Shown: positions 1 through 8,469, counted from the first letter of the stretch. The stretch is DNA of 64,000 nucleotides from Myxococcus fulvus (GCF_900111765.1 NZ_FOIB01000010.1:310001-374000); one strand, 5' to 3'. The notes: generated by a model from the sequence alone, not told the origin. A program made the numbers and translations.

Positions 1-1
1 C

Positions 2-1354
2 GCGAACCCTCCGGCCAACGACAAGGAGAAGCCCTCCATTCCGACGGGGATTCGCGCCGTGTCGACAGGCTCCAAGCTCGTCTCGTTGGCCTGGACGCCC
101 TCCACGGACAACGTGGCCGTCGCGGGGTACGTCGTGTACTACGCCCCGAAGGGACGGTCCGGGCTGCAGAAGGTCACCACCCGGCTCCCCCAGGTGACGT
201 TGAAGGGGCTGTCTCCCGCCACGACGTACTCCATCCAGGTGGAGGCCTTCGACCTGTCGAACAACCAGTCCGGCAAGTCCAGCGTCTTCTCTATTCAGAC
301 CGCGGTGCCCCTGCCGGACCAGGGGGACTGGGACGTCCGGCGCGCGCCCTTCATCGACTTCACGGCGTACCCCACGCCGCAGGTCAAGGTGTACCAGGAG
401 GAGTCGGGCCTGGATGGCTTCTTCCTCGGCTTCCTGGTCGCGCAGCCGGGCGGGGACAAGAAGGTGTATTGGGGCGGCTTCCCCTCCATGGACGACTCGA
501 ACACCGGGATTTCGTACCCGGGTGATTTGACCGTCTCGGACTACGGCAAGGATGACATGAAGGTCTTCACCGCCAACGGGGGCAAGGTCGTGCTCTCGTT
601 CGGCGGCGCCTCGAACGTGCCCCTGGAGGCGGAGGAGACGGACATCGCGAAGATCGTCGCGACCTACGAGGGCATCCTCAGGAACTTCATGATCGACGGC
701 AAGAACATGGTGACCCACTTCGACTTCGACTTCGAGGGGGCCTTCATCCACGACCCGGTGGGGCAGGACCGTCACGTGGCCGCCATCAGCCAGGTCCTCG
801 CGAAGCATCCGTACCTGAAGACCTCGTACACGCTGCCGGTGGACGGAGCGCCGGGCTCGCTCGAGGGCTTCAACGAGGGCGGGGTGAAGCTCCTGCAGAA
901 GCTCTTCGACGCGGGCGTGGAGCCGTCGCTCATCAACGGCATGTTGATGGAGTTCGGCCAGACGTCCCCGCCGGATGCCTATGATTGCTGCGTGCTCGGC
1001 CTGGAAGGCATGCACCGGCAGATCCGCTCCGTCTTCACGACCTGGAACGACGCCAAGGTGTGGCGTCGCATCGGCGCGTGCCCCATGTTCGGGCGCCACA
1101 TCAACGGCAAGGAGTTCACGCTGGAGAACATGGACAAGCTGATTGCCTATGCCAACGACAAGGACATCGGCTGCTTGTCGGGCTGGGACGCCACGCGCGA
1201 CCGGAACCAGGGCATGTTGCCGCAGTGCGACGACATGAACGGCCAGGACCTCGCGAAGTGCACCTACACGGAGCAGGAGTCGTTCGACTTCGGGAAGAAG
1301 ATCTCCAACTACAAGCAGGACGAGGGCGCGCTCGGGAAGAAGGCCGCGGGGTAG
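2..1354 (+). CDS. FnIII - GH18 chitinase-like protein, 5' truncated by the window edge
   Basis: The frame is already open at base 2, so the true start and any signal peptide lie outside the window. The first ~95 residues form a fibronectin type III domain, seen from the pattern of aromatic residues and the ATTYSIQV strand. The rest resembles a glycoside hydrolase family 18 barrel. The catalytic-strand motif DFDFE is encoded at 722-736; its last Glu is the expected proton donor. The DG that normally precedes it in GH18 (DGxDxDxE) reads T-H here, so activity on chitin is likely but not certain. The protein is probably secreted and would hydrolyse beta-1,4-GlcNAc polymers. A second FnIII-GH18 protein lies at 13553-15313. 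An endo-beta-N-acetylglucosaminidase is an alternative. Confidence 0.8.
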   Translation, partial: ANPPANDKEKPSIPTGIRAVSTGSKLVSLAWTPSTDNVAVAGYVVYYAPKGRSGLQKVTTRLPQVTLKGLSPATTYSIQVEAFDLSNNQSGKSSVFSIQTAVPLPDQGDWDVRRAPFIDFTAYPTPQVKVYQEESGLDGFFLGFLVAQPGGDKKVYWGGFPSMDDSNTGISYPGDLTVSDYGKDDMKVFTANGGKVVLSFGGASNVPLEAEETDIAKIVATYEGILRNFMIDGKNMVTHFDFDFEGAFIHDPVGQDRHVAAISQVLAKHPYLKTSYTLPVDGAPGSLEGFNEGGVKLLQKLFDAGVEPSLINGMLMEFGQTSPPDAYDCCVLGLEGMHRQIRSVFTTWNDAKVWRRIGACPMFGRHINGKEFTLENMDKLIAYANDKDIGCLSGWDATRDRNQGMLPQCDDMNGQDLAKCTYTEQESFDFGKKISNYKQDEGALGKKAAG

Positions 1355-1380
1355 TCCGCGTCCTCCGCTCCCTGGAGAGC

Positions 1381-2325
1381 TCAAGGCTCCGGGGAGCGCG
1401 AGGTGGCCCTGCCCGGCACCAGGGCCCCGAGCCCTCGGGTGAGCGTGTCCACCAGCGCCCGGGCGGCGTCCCGCCTTGGGTCCAGGCTCGGGTCGTAGAT
1501 GGTGACGTCCATGCCCACCGCCAGGCCCGAGTCGACGAGCCGGGCGACCAGCTCCCCGAGCTCCGCGACGCGCAGGCCGTCGTCCTGACGCGAGTCGACG
1601 GCGGGCATCACCGCGTCGTCCATGACGTCCGCGTCCAGGTGCATCCAGAAGCCCTTCACGCCGCGCTCCTTGAATCGGGTGAGCGCGCGCTTCGCCCCGG
1701 CGGCGATTCCGTCCCGGCGCAGGACGTCCAGGTCCAGCCAGGCCATGCCCGTGTCGCGAGCGTCCTCGGCGCCGACCTTCTCCCCCTGGCGCTCCGGGTC
1801 CCTGACCCCGAGCACGGCCACGTCCTCGTCGAGGACCAGCGGGCCGCGGTTCTCCAGGTTCGACAGCAGAGAAGGGCCACGGCCGGTGGACAGCCAGAGG
1901 TCCATGCCCGCGGCCCCGCCGAGCGCGGAGGCCTCGGGCGGCCAGAAGTCGGTGTGTCCATCCATGAAGGCGAGCCCCGAGTGCGCGCCGGTGCGCTTCA
2001 GTCCCAGCAGGCAGCCGAGCAGGATGCTGCAGTCCCCGCCCAGGACGAGCGGGAAGCGCTGTGCGCGCACGGTGGCTTCGACGACGTCCGCGAGCCGGAG
2101 GCTCAGCTCGGCGATGCCGGGGGCGTTGAGGATGCGCGTCCGGGCGTCTCGCTCCAGCACATAGGGCCGGGGCGTCACGGTGTGCTCCACCTTCGCCTGG
2201 AGCCGGAGCCCCAGGCCGGCCTCCAGCAGGGCCTCGGGCAGCAGGTCCACACGGGGAATCCGCCCGTCCGGACGGCTCAGCCCCAGACCGGAGGGCACGG
2301 CGATGAGGGCGATGGGCGATGACAT
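1381..2325 (-). CDS. Arginase/agmatinase/formiminoglutamase-family enzyme
   Basis: This is a ureohydrolase-fold protein of 314 aa, the usual family length. The metal-binding motifs are DGHTDF (D122, H124, D126) and DADVMDD near residue 235. The first ligand motif, GGDHS in arginase, reads GGDCS here, so the His ligand of one Mn site is Cys99. GGDCS proteins form a recognisable branch of the family, so the guanidino substrate (arginine, agmatine or other) cannot be told. The start at 2325 is preferred over the GTG at 2355 because AGGAG sits just upstream and because the 2355 option would begin inside the palindrome at 2349-2375. It is divergent from the terpene cyclase at 2603, and the shared intergenic region holds two operator-like elements. 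Confidence 0.85.
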   Translation of the reverse strand: MSSPIALIAVPSGLGLSRPDGRIPRVDLLPEALLEAGLGLRLQAKVEHTVTPRPYVLERDARTRILNAPGIAELSLRLADVVEATVRAQRFPLVLGGDCSILLGCLLGLKRTGAHSGLAFMDGHTDFWPPEASALGGAAGMDLWLSTGRGPSLLSNLENRGPLVLDEDVAVLGVRDPERQGEKVGAEDARDTGMAWLDLDVLRRDGIAAGAKRALTRFKERGVKGFWMHLDADVMDDAVMPAVDSRQDDGLRVAELGELVARLVDSGLAVGMDVTIYDPSLDPRRDAARALVDTLTRGLGALVPGRATSRSPEP

Positions 2326-2348
2326 GGGCACTCCTGGGGCGCAGGTGG

Positions 2349-2375
2349 AAACCACTCAAGTGGATTGAGTGGTTT
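2349..2375. promoter_or_regulatory. Palindromic operator-like element, copy 1
   Basis: A perfect inverted repeat: 11-bp arms AAACCACTCAA (2349-2359) and TTGAGTGGTTT (2365-2375) around a 5-bp spacer. It lies 24 bp upstream of the arginase-family start on the minus strand, where promoter or leader would be. A second, diverged copy starts 58 bp further on. The size and symmetry fit a dimeric repressor or activator site. The regulator is unknown, and no regulator gene is adjacent. Confidence 0.7.
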
Positions 2376-2407
2376 TCGTGACGATAGGGCCAGGGTCCTT
2401 CGCGCGC

Positions 2408-2433
2408 AACCATCAAAATGGATTCAGTGGTTT
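2408..2433. promoter_or_regulatory. Operator-like element, copy 2
   Basis: This 26-bp stretch matches 2350-2375 at 21 of 26 positions in the same orientation. The right half, TGGATTCAGTGGTTT, is the better preserved. Its own symmetry is imperfect (about 7 of 10 arm positions pair). The 58-bp centre spacing is compatible with cooperative binding of one regulator on both sites. It could serve the arginase gene, the terpene cyclase gene, or both. Confidence 0.6.
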
Positions 2434-2602
2434 CTGGAGGAGCCTGCTCCACCACGGGCTTCCCGAGGGTAGGGACGGGTGGGCCCTGGAGTTGGCCCGC
2501 ATGAGGGCCGGGGCCTGCTTGCCCCGTGGGGGCATGGTCTGTCGGGGAGCCATCGGTCCTAATCCCTGGAAGGCGCCTGCGCGCATCCAAGGAGGGACAG
2601 AC

Positions 2603-3598
2603 ATGAAGCCCGCGTCCTCGCCCGCAGTTCGGGAGCGTCGTTTCCCGTCGGCCGTCCATCCCGCGGTGGAGGAGCTCGAGCTCCATGGCCTCCAGTGGTG
2701 TCAGCGCTTCGGGATGCTCCCGAACGAGGAGCGGACCGAGGTCTTCAAGCTGTCGAAGTTCGGCTGGCTGGGGGGGCGGACCTATGGGCGCGTGGGCTTC
2801 GAGGAGGCCTGCCTCGCGACGCGCTATCTCATCTGGCTGTTCATGAACGACGATTGGACCGACACCCTGCCGCTCGAGCAGGTGCGGGTCCACGAGCAGC
2901 ACCTGCTGGGCGTGCTGGAAGGCGCTGACCCAGCCGACCGGGAGGTGGTGCCGACGGTCTCTGCGCTGAGGGATGTCTGGAAGGACGTCCAGGCGATGGC
3001 GGCGCCCCTCTGTCAGCAGCGGTTCAAGCTCCACCTCGGCAAATACATCCGCTCCACCACCTGGGAGGCGGGGAACCGGCGGGTGCTGCGCGTTCCGGAC
3101 CTGGAGGCCTATCTGGAGATGCGGCTGGTCACCGGGGCCATGGACTCGGTCCTCGACCTGATTGAGATCACCCAGCACCTCTGCCTGCCCGACGCGGTGC
3201 TTCGCCACGAGGTCGTCGCGGAGATGGCGCTCTGCGTGTGCCACCTCATCAACTGGTCCAATGACGTCGGCTCCCTGGAGCGGGAGGCGCGGCAGGGGGA
3301 CGTCCACAACCTGGTGATGGTGCTCCGCCAGCAGCACGAGCTCTCGATGGAGGAGGCCATCCGCCGCGCCACGCGGATGTATGACGAGATGCTGGAGCGC
3401 TTCGTTGCCCTGGAGCGACGGCTGCCTTCGTTCGGCGCGGAGGAGGATGCTGCCTTGAGGCTGTATGTCGTGGGCCTGGAGGACTGGCTCCAGGGCTACG
3501 AGGACTGGTTCCGTGAGGACAGCCAACGCTACGCGCTCGACTCGTGGGGCTTGGGAGGAATGGTGTCGAACCGGGGCGTCCCTTCCTCCAACTCGTAG
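2603..3598 (+). CDS. Class I bacterial terpene cyclase
   Basis: A 331-aa protein of the size and motif order of bacterial class I terpene synthases. The Asp-rich motif DDWTD is at residues 83-87, and the NSE triad reads NDVGSLERE at 220-228 (N220, S224, E228). A C-terminal QRY matches the conserved RY pair that binds pyrophosphate. It should ionise a prenyl diphosphate with three Mg ions and cyclise the cation. The product is not predictable, though single-domain size argues against a bifunctional geosmin synthase. The ATG at 2603 follows AAGGAGGGA. Its 3' end overlaps the convergent GFA-family gene by 70 bp. No prenyltransferase or P450 is adjacent. Confidence 0.88.
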   Translation: MKPASSPAVRERRFPSAVHPAVEELELHGLQWCQRFGMLPNEERTEVFKLSKFGWLGGRTYGRVGFEEACLATRYLIWLFMNDDWTDTLPLEQVRVHEQHLLGVLEGADPADREVVPTVSALRDVWKDVQAMAAPLCQQRFKLHLGKYIRSTTWEAGNRRVLRVPDLEAYLEMRLVTGAMDSVLDLIEITQHLCLPDAVLRHEVVAEMALCVCHLINWSNDVGSLEREARQGDVHNLVMVLRQQHELSMEEAIRRATRMYDEMLERFVALERRLPSFGAEEDAALRLYVVGLEDWLQGYEDWFREDSQRYALDSWGLGGMVSNRGVPSSNS

Positions 3599-3939
3599 TA
3601 GTCGCCCTTGTTGGCCAGGTAGATGTGGAGCGCCACGCGCGTCTGGGTGGGCGTGTCGAACGCGCCCATGGCGATGCCAATCCAGTCGCGCTGGAGCGGG
3701 TCCCAGAACAGCGACGAGCCGCAGACGGAGCAGAACCCGCGCCGCGCCTTCTCCGAGGACTGGAACCAGGTGACCTTGTCCGCGCCCTCGAGGGTGACGG
3801 CCGAGCGGGGGACGTCCGTCGACACGAAGTAGTGCCCCGAGTGCTTGCGGCACTTGCCGCAATGGCAGGCGTCCGGCGCGCGCAGCTCGCCCTCTACGGT
3901 GAAGCGGACCGCGCCGCACAAGCAGGAACCCCGATGCAT
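3529..3939 (-). CDS. GFA/CENP-V domain zinc protein
   Basis: A 136-aa protein with the cysteine signature of the GFA (glutathione-dependent formaldehyde-activating enzyme-like) fold: CLCG at residues 6-9, CHCGKC in the middle and CSVCGS near residue 70. These would bind two zinc ions. Most GFA proteins have no proven substrate, and the formaldehyde-glutathione activity is disputed, so no reaction is assigned. The start at 3939 (MHRGSC) is chosen because family members begin just before this first Cys pair. It converges with the terpene cyclase and overlaps its last 70 bp, so one or both C-terminal tails are unconserved. Confidence 0.85.
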   Translation of the reverse strand: MHRGSCLCGAVRFTVEGELRAPDACHCGKCRKHSGHYFVSTDVPRSAVTLEGADKVTWFQSSEKARRGFCSVCGSSLFWDPLQRDWIGIAMGAFDTPTQTRVALHIYLANKGDYYELEEGTPRFDTIPPKPHESSA

Positions 3940-4169
3940 GGATGACCTCGTCCGAAAGATGGGCGAGGGAGCCTGCGGGTTCCGCCACGGACAGGCAAGT
4001 GCAACCGTCAAGGTGCTCGAGGGTCGGCGCGAGGGCGTGGGTCATGGTTGAAAAGTCCCTCTTGGCGCACGCCGATGCGCGGCAGGGAACGCATGGCGAT
4101 GCGCGTGGCTGGTCTTCACCGAGCCGCGGGCAAGACGCTCATCGGACACCCCCGTCGTGAGGTTCCCAC

Positions 4170-5756
4170 ATGAGCAAGCTTTCGCTGGTCGTCGTCGCGA
4201 TGACGTTGGGCCTGAGCGCCTGCAGGGACGACCCGGATCCCCCCACCCCGCGTCCACCCGAGGACCTGACGCAGGAGCACATGGAGACCCTGCGCTCCAA
4301 TCCCACCGCGCTCGCGGCCTTCCTGCGCGACATGCCCAAGGGCGGCGACCTGCACAGCCACACCTCCGGCGCCATCACCATGGAGAAGCTCATCCAATGG
4401 GGCTCCGAGGACGGCGCCTGCGTCAACCCCACCACCTACGTGGCGAGCAACCCCTGCGAGCAGGGCGCGACGCCCCTGTCCAACACCGCGTCGGACCGGG
4501 CCCTCTATGACGCGGTGATGGGCGCCTGGTCGATGGAGGGCTTCACCGGCCCGCTGCTGGAGGCGCACCAGCACTTCTTCGATGCCTTCGCCAAGTACGG
4601 CGCGGTGCAGACCGAGGCCCGGGGTGACGACATCTACGCGGACATCCTCTCCCGCGCGGGCCACCACAACCAGGTCTACGTGGAGCTGATGCAGGGCTTC
4701 GGCGCGAGCACGGGCGGCAGGCTCGCCGCGCCGCTGTTCTCCCCCACGGACCCCTGGGACGCGCCGACGCTGCTGAGCAAGCGCGCGCAGCTCATCGCCC
4801 TGCCGGAGTTCCAGACGGCGCTGACGCGTCAGGCCGAGAGCATCGCCAGCTTCCTGGTGGGGAGCCGGCAGGTGATGGCCTGCGGCACGCCCCAGGCGGA
4901 CCCGGGCTGCGACGTGGAGGTGCGGCTGTTGGTGTCGGCCAACCGCACGGCGGAGCGCGCCAACGTCTTCGGCCAGTGGGTGTACGCCTTCGAGCTGGCC
5001 CAGCGCGTGCCGCAGATTGTCGGCGTCAACCTGGTGTCACCCGAGGAGCACCCGAACTCGCTCGCGTACTACAACGACGAGATGTTCGCGCTGGGCACGC
5101 TGGACGACCACAATGACACCACACCCGGCCGCAAGACGGTCCACGTCTCCCTGCACGCGGGCGAGCTGATTCCCGAGGTGCTCAAGCCCGAGGACCAGGG
5201 GCATCTGCGCTTCCACATCCGCAACGCCGTCAAGCTGGCGCACGCGGAGCGCATCGGCCACGGCGTGGACGTGCTGGGCGAGACGGACGGGGAGGGCGTC
5301 GACGCGCTCCTGCGCGACATGCGCGAGGCGGGCGTGCTGGTGGAGATCTGCCTGTCCTCGAACAACGTCCTGCTCGGCGTCAAGGGGACGGACCATCCGC
5401 TCTCCGCGTACCTGGTGGAGAAGGTGCCGGTGACGCTGGCGACGGATGACTCCGGCATCCTCCGGGGGGACATCACCCAGGAGTACGTGGCCGCGGCCGC
5501 CGTCCAGGGGCTCGACTACAAGACGCTCAAGCAGCTGGCGCGCGCCAGCCTGGAGCACGCCTTCGTTGAGGGAGACAGCCTCTGGGCCCAGCGGGATGTC
5601 TTCACCACGCTGGCGGCGGCCTGCGCTCAGGACGACGCGGGCGAGGCGGGGCCTTCCTCCTCGTGTCAGACCTTCCTGGGCGCCAACACGCGCGCCGCGC
5701 TGCAGTGGCGCCTGGAGGCGCAGTTCACGAGCTTCGAGGCGCGCTTCGCGAACTGA
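4170..5756 (+). CDS. Exported adenosine deaminase-family lipoprotein
   Basis: A 528-aa metal-dependent hydrolase. Residues 1-18 are a lipoprotein signal ending at LSAC, so Cys18 would be lipidated. The amidohydrolase metal site is visible as HSH at 62-64, with HAGE, RIGHG and a late TDDSG that supplies the metal Asp. These are the motifs of adenosine deaminase, the RIGHG-to-TDD order being typical. The insert between HSH and HAGE is long, so the protein is larger than cytosolic Add and closer in layout to secreted ADGF-like deaminases. The expected role is deamination of adenosine or a related nucleoside at the cell surface, for nutrient scavenging or signal removal. A strong hairpin follows at 5764-5796. 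Confidence 0.85.
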   Translation: MSKLSLVVVAMTLGLSACRDDPDPPTPRPPEDLTQEHMETLRSNPTALAAFLRDMPKGGDLHSHTSGAITMEKLIQWGSEDGACVNPTTYVASNPCEQGATPLSNTASDRALYDAVMGAWSMEGFTGPLLEAHQHFFDAFAKYGAVQTEARGDDIYADILSRAGHHNQVYVELMQGFGASTGGRLAAPLFSPTDPWDAPTLLSKRAQLIALPEFQTALTRQAESIASFLVGSRQVMACGTPQADPGCDVEVRLLVSANRTAERANVFGQWVYAFELAQRVPQIVGVNLVSPEEHPNSLAYYNDEMFALGTLDDHNDTTPGRKTVHVSLHAGELIPEVLKPEDQGHLRFHIRNAVKLAHAERIGHGVDVLGETDGEGVDALLRDMREAGVLVEICLSSNNVLLGVKGTDHPLSAYLVEKVPVTLATDDSGILRGDITQEYVAAAAVQGLDYKTLKQLARASLEHAFVEGDSLWAQRDVFTTLAAACAQDDAGEAGPSSSCQTFLGANTRAALQWRLEAQFTSFEARFAN

Positions 5757-5763
5757 GCCGGAG

Positions 5764-5796
5764 CCGTGGTCGCGCGAGTCACGGGCGCGACCACGG
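5764..5796. terminator. Bidirectional hairpin terminator
   Basis: A perfect 12-bp stem, CCGTGGTCGCGC with GCGCGACCACGG, around a 9-nt loop. It sits between the convergent adenosine deaminase-like gene (ends 5756) and the small lipoprotein gene (stop at 5814). There is no T-run on either side, which is common for hairpins at gene ends in very GC-rich genomes. Confidence 0.7.
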
Positions 5797-5813
5797 TTCA
5801 TCCCAGGCGAGGC

Positions 5814-6206
5814 TCAGCAGTTCTGCTTGCAGGGAGGCGGCGGGCCGACGGGCGGCGGGCTGCCGGCGGGCGGCGTCCTGATGTCGCTGTGGCAGGTGTA
5901 GAGCTGCAGGTCATAGCAGTACTGGCGGTAGTACTGGGCCGACGGACCGGAGCCCGCCATGTACTGGGAGCAGTTCCAGAAGCTCCACTTGTACGGCGTC
6001 GCGGCCGGACAGCTCCCATCCAGCCACCCGCCGCTGCCGTAGTCGCGACACGCGCCCTGGTACGTCCCGACGCTGCACGCGTTCTGCTCCACCTGGCCCA
6101 GGTCCTCCGTCTCCGGAGCCACCTCGTCCATCGGCGTGCCACCACAGGCGATGGTGCCCACGCACAGCGCACCCAGGAACAACGGCCGCATGACTTGCTT
6201 CAACAT
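5814..6206 (-). CDS. Small Cys-rich secreted lipoprotein
   Basis: A 130-aa protein I do not recognise. The N-terminus has a signal peptide with lipobox TIAC, followed by a short acidic stretch. The mature domain has eight further cysteines within about 85 residues, enough for four disulfides, and is rich in Tyr, Trp and Gly. It ends in a Pro-rich stretch and CKQNC. This is the layout of small extracellular disulfide-stabilised proteins, many of which occur in myxobacteria as lineage-specific families. Function is unknown. An internal ATG six codons in (MRPLFL) is an alternative start giving a more compact signal peptide. Confidence 0.7.
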   Translation of the reverse strand: MLKQVMRPLFLGALCVGTIACGGTPMDEVAPETEDLGQVEQNACSVGTYQGACRDYGSGGWLDGSCPAATPYKWSFWNCSQYMAGSGPSAQYYRQYCYDLQLYTCHSDIRTPPAGSPPPVGPPPPCKQNC

Positions 6207-6331
6207 GGATTGACCTCTTGGTTTGTCAGCCCGCCGTGGCCGGGACCTCCCCGTCGGCGAGTGGAGGCCACCCTACGTTCCTCCCTGATTAACCGGGATT
6301 AAGCGCGATTAAATGTGGCGGGTGCCGGGTG

Positions 6332-7387
6332 TCAGCCCACCAGCCCGGGCGAGGGCGGCGAGAGCAGGTCCTCCCAGTAGCGCAGCTCGGGATAGACCTC
6401 TTGCAACAGGTAGCGCCGGCTGCGGAAGTGCCAGTAGATGAAGCTCTTCAGGTAGTGCTCCACGTGTGCTCGCAGCTCGGGGGCGCGCGAGGACGCGGAC
6501 TCCAGGATGGCGTGGTAGTTCCTCACCGTCGTGGCGAGCGTCTCCCGGTACACCTCCAGGTAAGGGCGCTTCTGCGTCTGGGACTGCTTGAACAGGTAGC
6601 AGTTCTCGAAGTCGAGCTGGGACTTCGCCTCCTTGTAGAAGGAGAAGACGTCGTTCGTGAACGCGATGAAGTCCCGCGCCGCCTCCAGGGTGTCCACCCA
6701 GAACAGCGGGTCGCGAGCGAAGCTCAGCCGCTCGTCGATGAACTGGAGCGACAGGTACCAGAACTCCGAGGAGCCGTTGTGGTCGCGGATGTAGCGGACG
6801 CTGTGCGTGGTCCGCTGGGCGCCGTGCCGGGCCACCAGCACCTCGAGCAGCGTTCCGAGGTGGTATTGGAAGAACAGGTTCTTGTAGAGGCCCAGGAAGT
6901 CCGCGTCGCAATAGTGGCCCAGTTCCTCGAAGGAGAAGTCGACGTAGTCCATGAGCGCAGAGGGCGGGTGGGCCACCGCGCTCGCGTGCTTGAGGGAGAG
7001 GAAGTGCTTGTCCGGGTTGTATTCCTTGTCGGGGTCGAACCACAGCACCAGGCTCCAGACGCGACTGATGGCCCGCCCCAGTCTGGGCTCCTGGATGGGA
7101 ATGGTGATGTGGCGCATGTACGTCATGGTCTGGATGAACTCCTCATCCATGTCCAGGCCACGGGCCAGTGCTTCCTGTCGGATGAAGCGGGTCTCCCGCT
7201 CGACCTCCGCCAGGTCGACCGCGGGCTCGAAGCCCGAAATGTTCCTCTCGCGGGCGTCACCCGGCACGGGGCCGATCAGCCGTATCAGCTTGCGCAGCGC
7301 TCCTGAGCGGAGGACGTCCTCGGCTTCCTTGCGGAATGCCGGGTGGTGGATCCGTTCAAGTCTGGGATTGAGTTCGAGCTCGAGCAT
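6332..7387 (-). CDS. Trichodiene synthase (Tri5)-like terpene cyclase homolog with altered Asp-rich motif
   Basis: A 351-aa all-helical protein. The NSE triad reads NDVFSFYKE at residues 245-253, close to NDLMSFYKE of fungal trichodiene synthase as I recall it. The C-terminal helix has YWHFRSRRY, matching the conserved YxTWHxxDRRY region with the RY pair. Where Tri5 has LVLDDSKDD, this protein has LVLWFDPDKE (residues 113-122), so the canonical DDxxD pair is broken. It may use a variant metal site, have a different substrate, or have lost cyclase activity. The ATG at 7387 has GGAGG upstream, and a 12-bp palindrome (CCAGAAGTCTGG, 7403-7414) lies in its leader. It is 2.7 kb from another cyclase, with unrelated genes between. 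Confidence 0.65.
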   Translation of the reverse strand: MLELELNPRLERIHHPAFRKEAEDVLRSGALRKLIRLIGPVPGDARERNISGFEPAVDLAEVERETRFIRQEALARGLDMDEEFIQTMTYMRHITIPIQEPRLGRAISRVWSLVLWFDPDKEYNPDKHFLSLKHASAVAHPPSALMDYVDFSFEELGHYCDADFLGLYKNLFFQYHLGTLLEVLVARHGAQRTTHSVRYIRDHNGSSEFWYLSLQFIDERLSFARDPLFWVDTLEAARDFIAFTNDVFSFYKEAKSQLDFENCYLFKQSQTQKRPYLEVYRETLATTVRNYHAILESASSRAPELRAHVEHYLKSFIYWHFRSRRYLLQEVYPELRYWEDLLSPPSPGLVG

Positions 7388-7600
7388 GTGATGCCTCCAC
7401 GTCCAGAAGTCTGGTGTGGATGTTCAATCTAAGGCGGCCGCGGCGGGTCGCAGCCGCGGGGTCATTGGGCTGTGATTGGGTGCGCGGACGTGTTCAGTCC
7501 GTACCAGCGTCATCGCCCCCCGAGGCAGGGAGGCGGTGATTCTTTCGCCCTGCGGGCTCCGATGCGGGCCACGTGTGGAAGCCCGCGGCGTGACGGTCTT

Positions 7601-8461
7601 TCAGGGCGCGTCGAGCGCTTGGATTGCCGAACTCAGCGCATCCCGCAGCGAGTCCGGGTCTCCCCGGCGCAAGGCGGAGAGCCCCGCCTGGAAGTCCGCG
7701 CGCGCGCCGTCGCCATCACCGAGCTTCGCGCGGAGCAGGCCGCGCTCGTGGAGCAGCTCCGGGTCGATGTCGGCGCCCTGTTGCGGGGCGAGCGCGGCGG
7801 ACAGGTCCTCCAGGGCCTCCGCGTGCATTCCCAGACGGGCTCGCACGGCGGCACGCTGCTGGAGCAGCCAGGGGTTGTCCCTGTCCTCGGCCAACGCGAG
7901 CGTCCAGTCCTGCTCCGCCCGCGCATCCTGCCCGAGCGCCTCCAGGGACTCGGCGCGCTTCATGTGCAGCACCAGCGCCTTGCGATAGCCGCCGTCCACC
8001 AGCGCGTCGAAGTCCGCCACGGCCTCCGCATGGCGACCCAGCCGGGCGAGGCACAGCGCGCGGTGCAGCCGGGTCGTCCGGTGCCCGGGAGCCAGCTCCA
8101 GGACCCGCTCGAACCAGGGGAGCGCCTCGGCCGGCGCGCCGCCCCAGATGCCGAGCGTCATCGCCAGCTCCATCAGGACGATGCCCAGCCTGGGGTGCGC
8201 CTCGGCGAGCGCGCGCACCTGCGCGAGCGCGGAGGCGTACCGGCCCGTCCTGCGCAGCCGGTCGACCTGGCGCAGCTGCTCCGCCACCTCGGGTGGGCAT
8301 GGCTCTCGCCCGTTCCTCGCCGCCCCTCCGGTGCGTGCCGGACTCCTCGCGTCGACAGCGCTCTGCGCTGGAGTGCCGGAGTCGCGCCCCTCGGAGGCGG
8401 CTCGCGTTGTCGCGGGTCGCTCCTTCCCGGGCGCGCCTTCGCTGTCATCCCGCCCCGCCAT
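7601..8461 (-). CDS. TPR-repeat protein
   Basis: A 286-aa protein. The first ~60 residues are charged and low in complexity; the rest is made of tetratricopeptide repeats, for example APAEALPWFERVLELAPGH and DARAEQDWTLALAED, about six helix-turn-helix units. It has no signal peptide, so it is probably cytosolic and a protein-interaction scaffold. The ATG at 8461 lies 8 nt after the stop codon of the CoA-transferase gene, suggesting translational coupling. A longer frame starting at 8518 would overlap that gene and adds only Arg-rich sequence. The partner is not evident from sequence. Confidence 0.75.
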   Translation of the reverse strand: MAGRDDSEGAPGKERPATTRAASEGRDSGTPAQSAVDARSPARTGGAARNGREPCPPEVAEQLRQVDRLRRTGRYASALAQVRALAEAHPRLGIVLMELAMTLGIWGGAPAEALPWFERVLELAPGHRTTRLHRALCLARLGRHAEAVADFDALVDGGYRKALVLHMKRAESLEALGQDARAEQDWTLALAEDRDNPWLLQQRAAVRARLGMHAEALEDLSAALAPQQGADIDPELLHERGLLRAKLGDGDGARADFQAGLSALRRGDPDSLRDALSSAIQALDAP

Positions 8462-8469
8462 GTCCGTGC

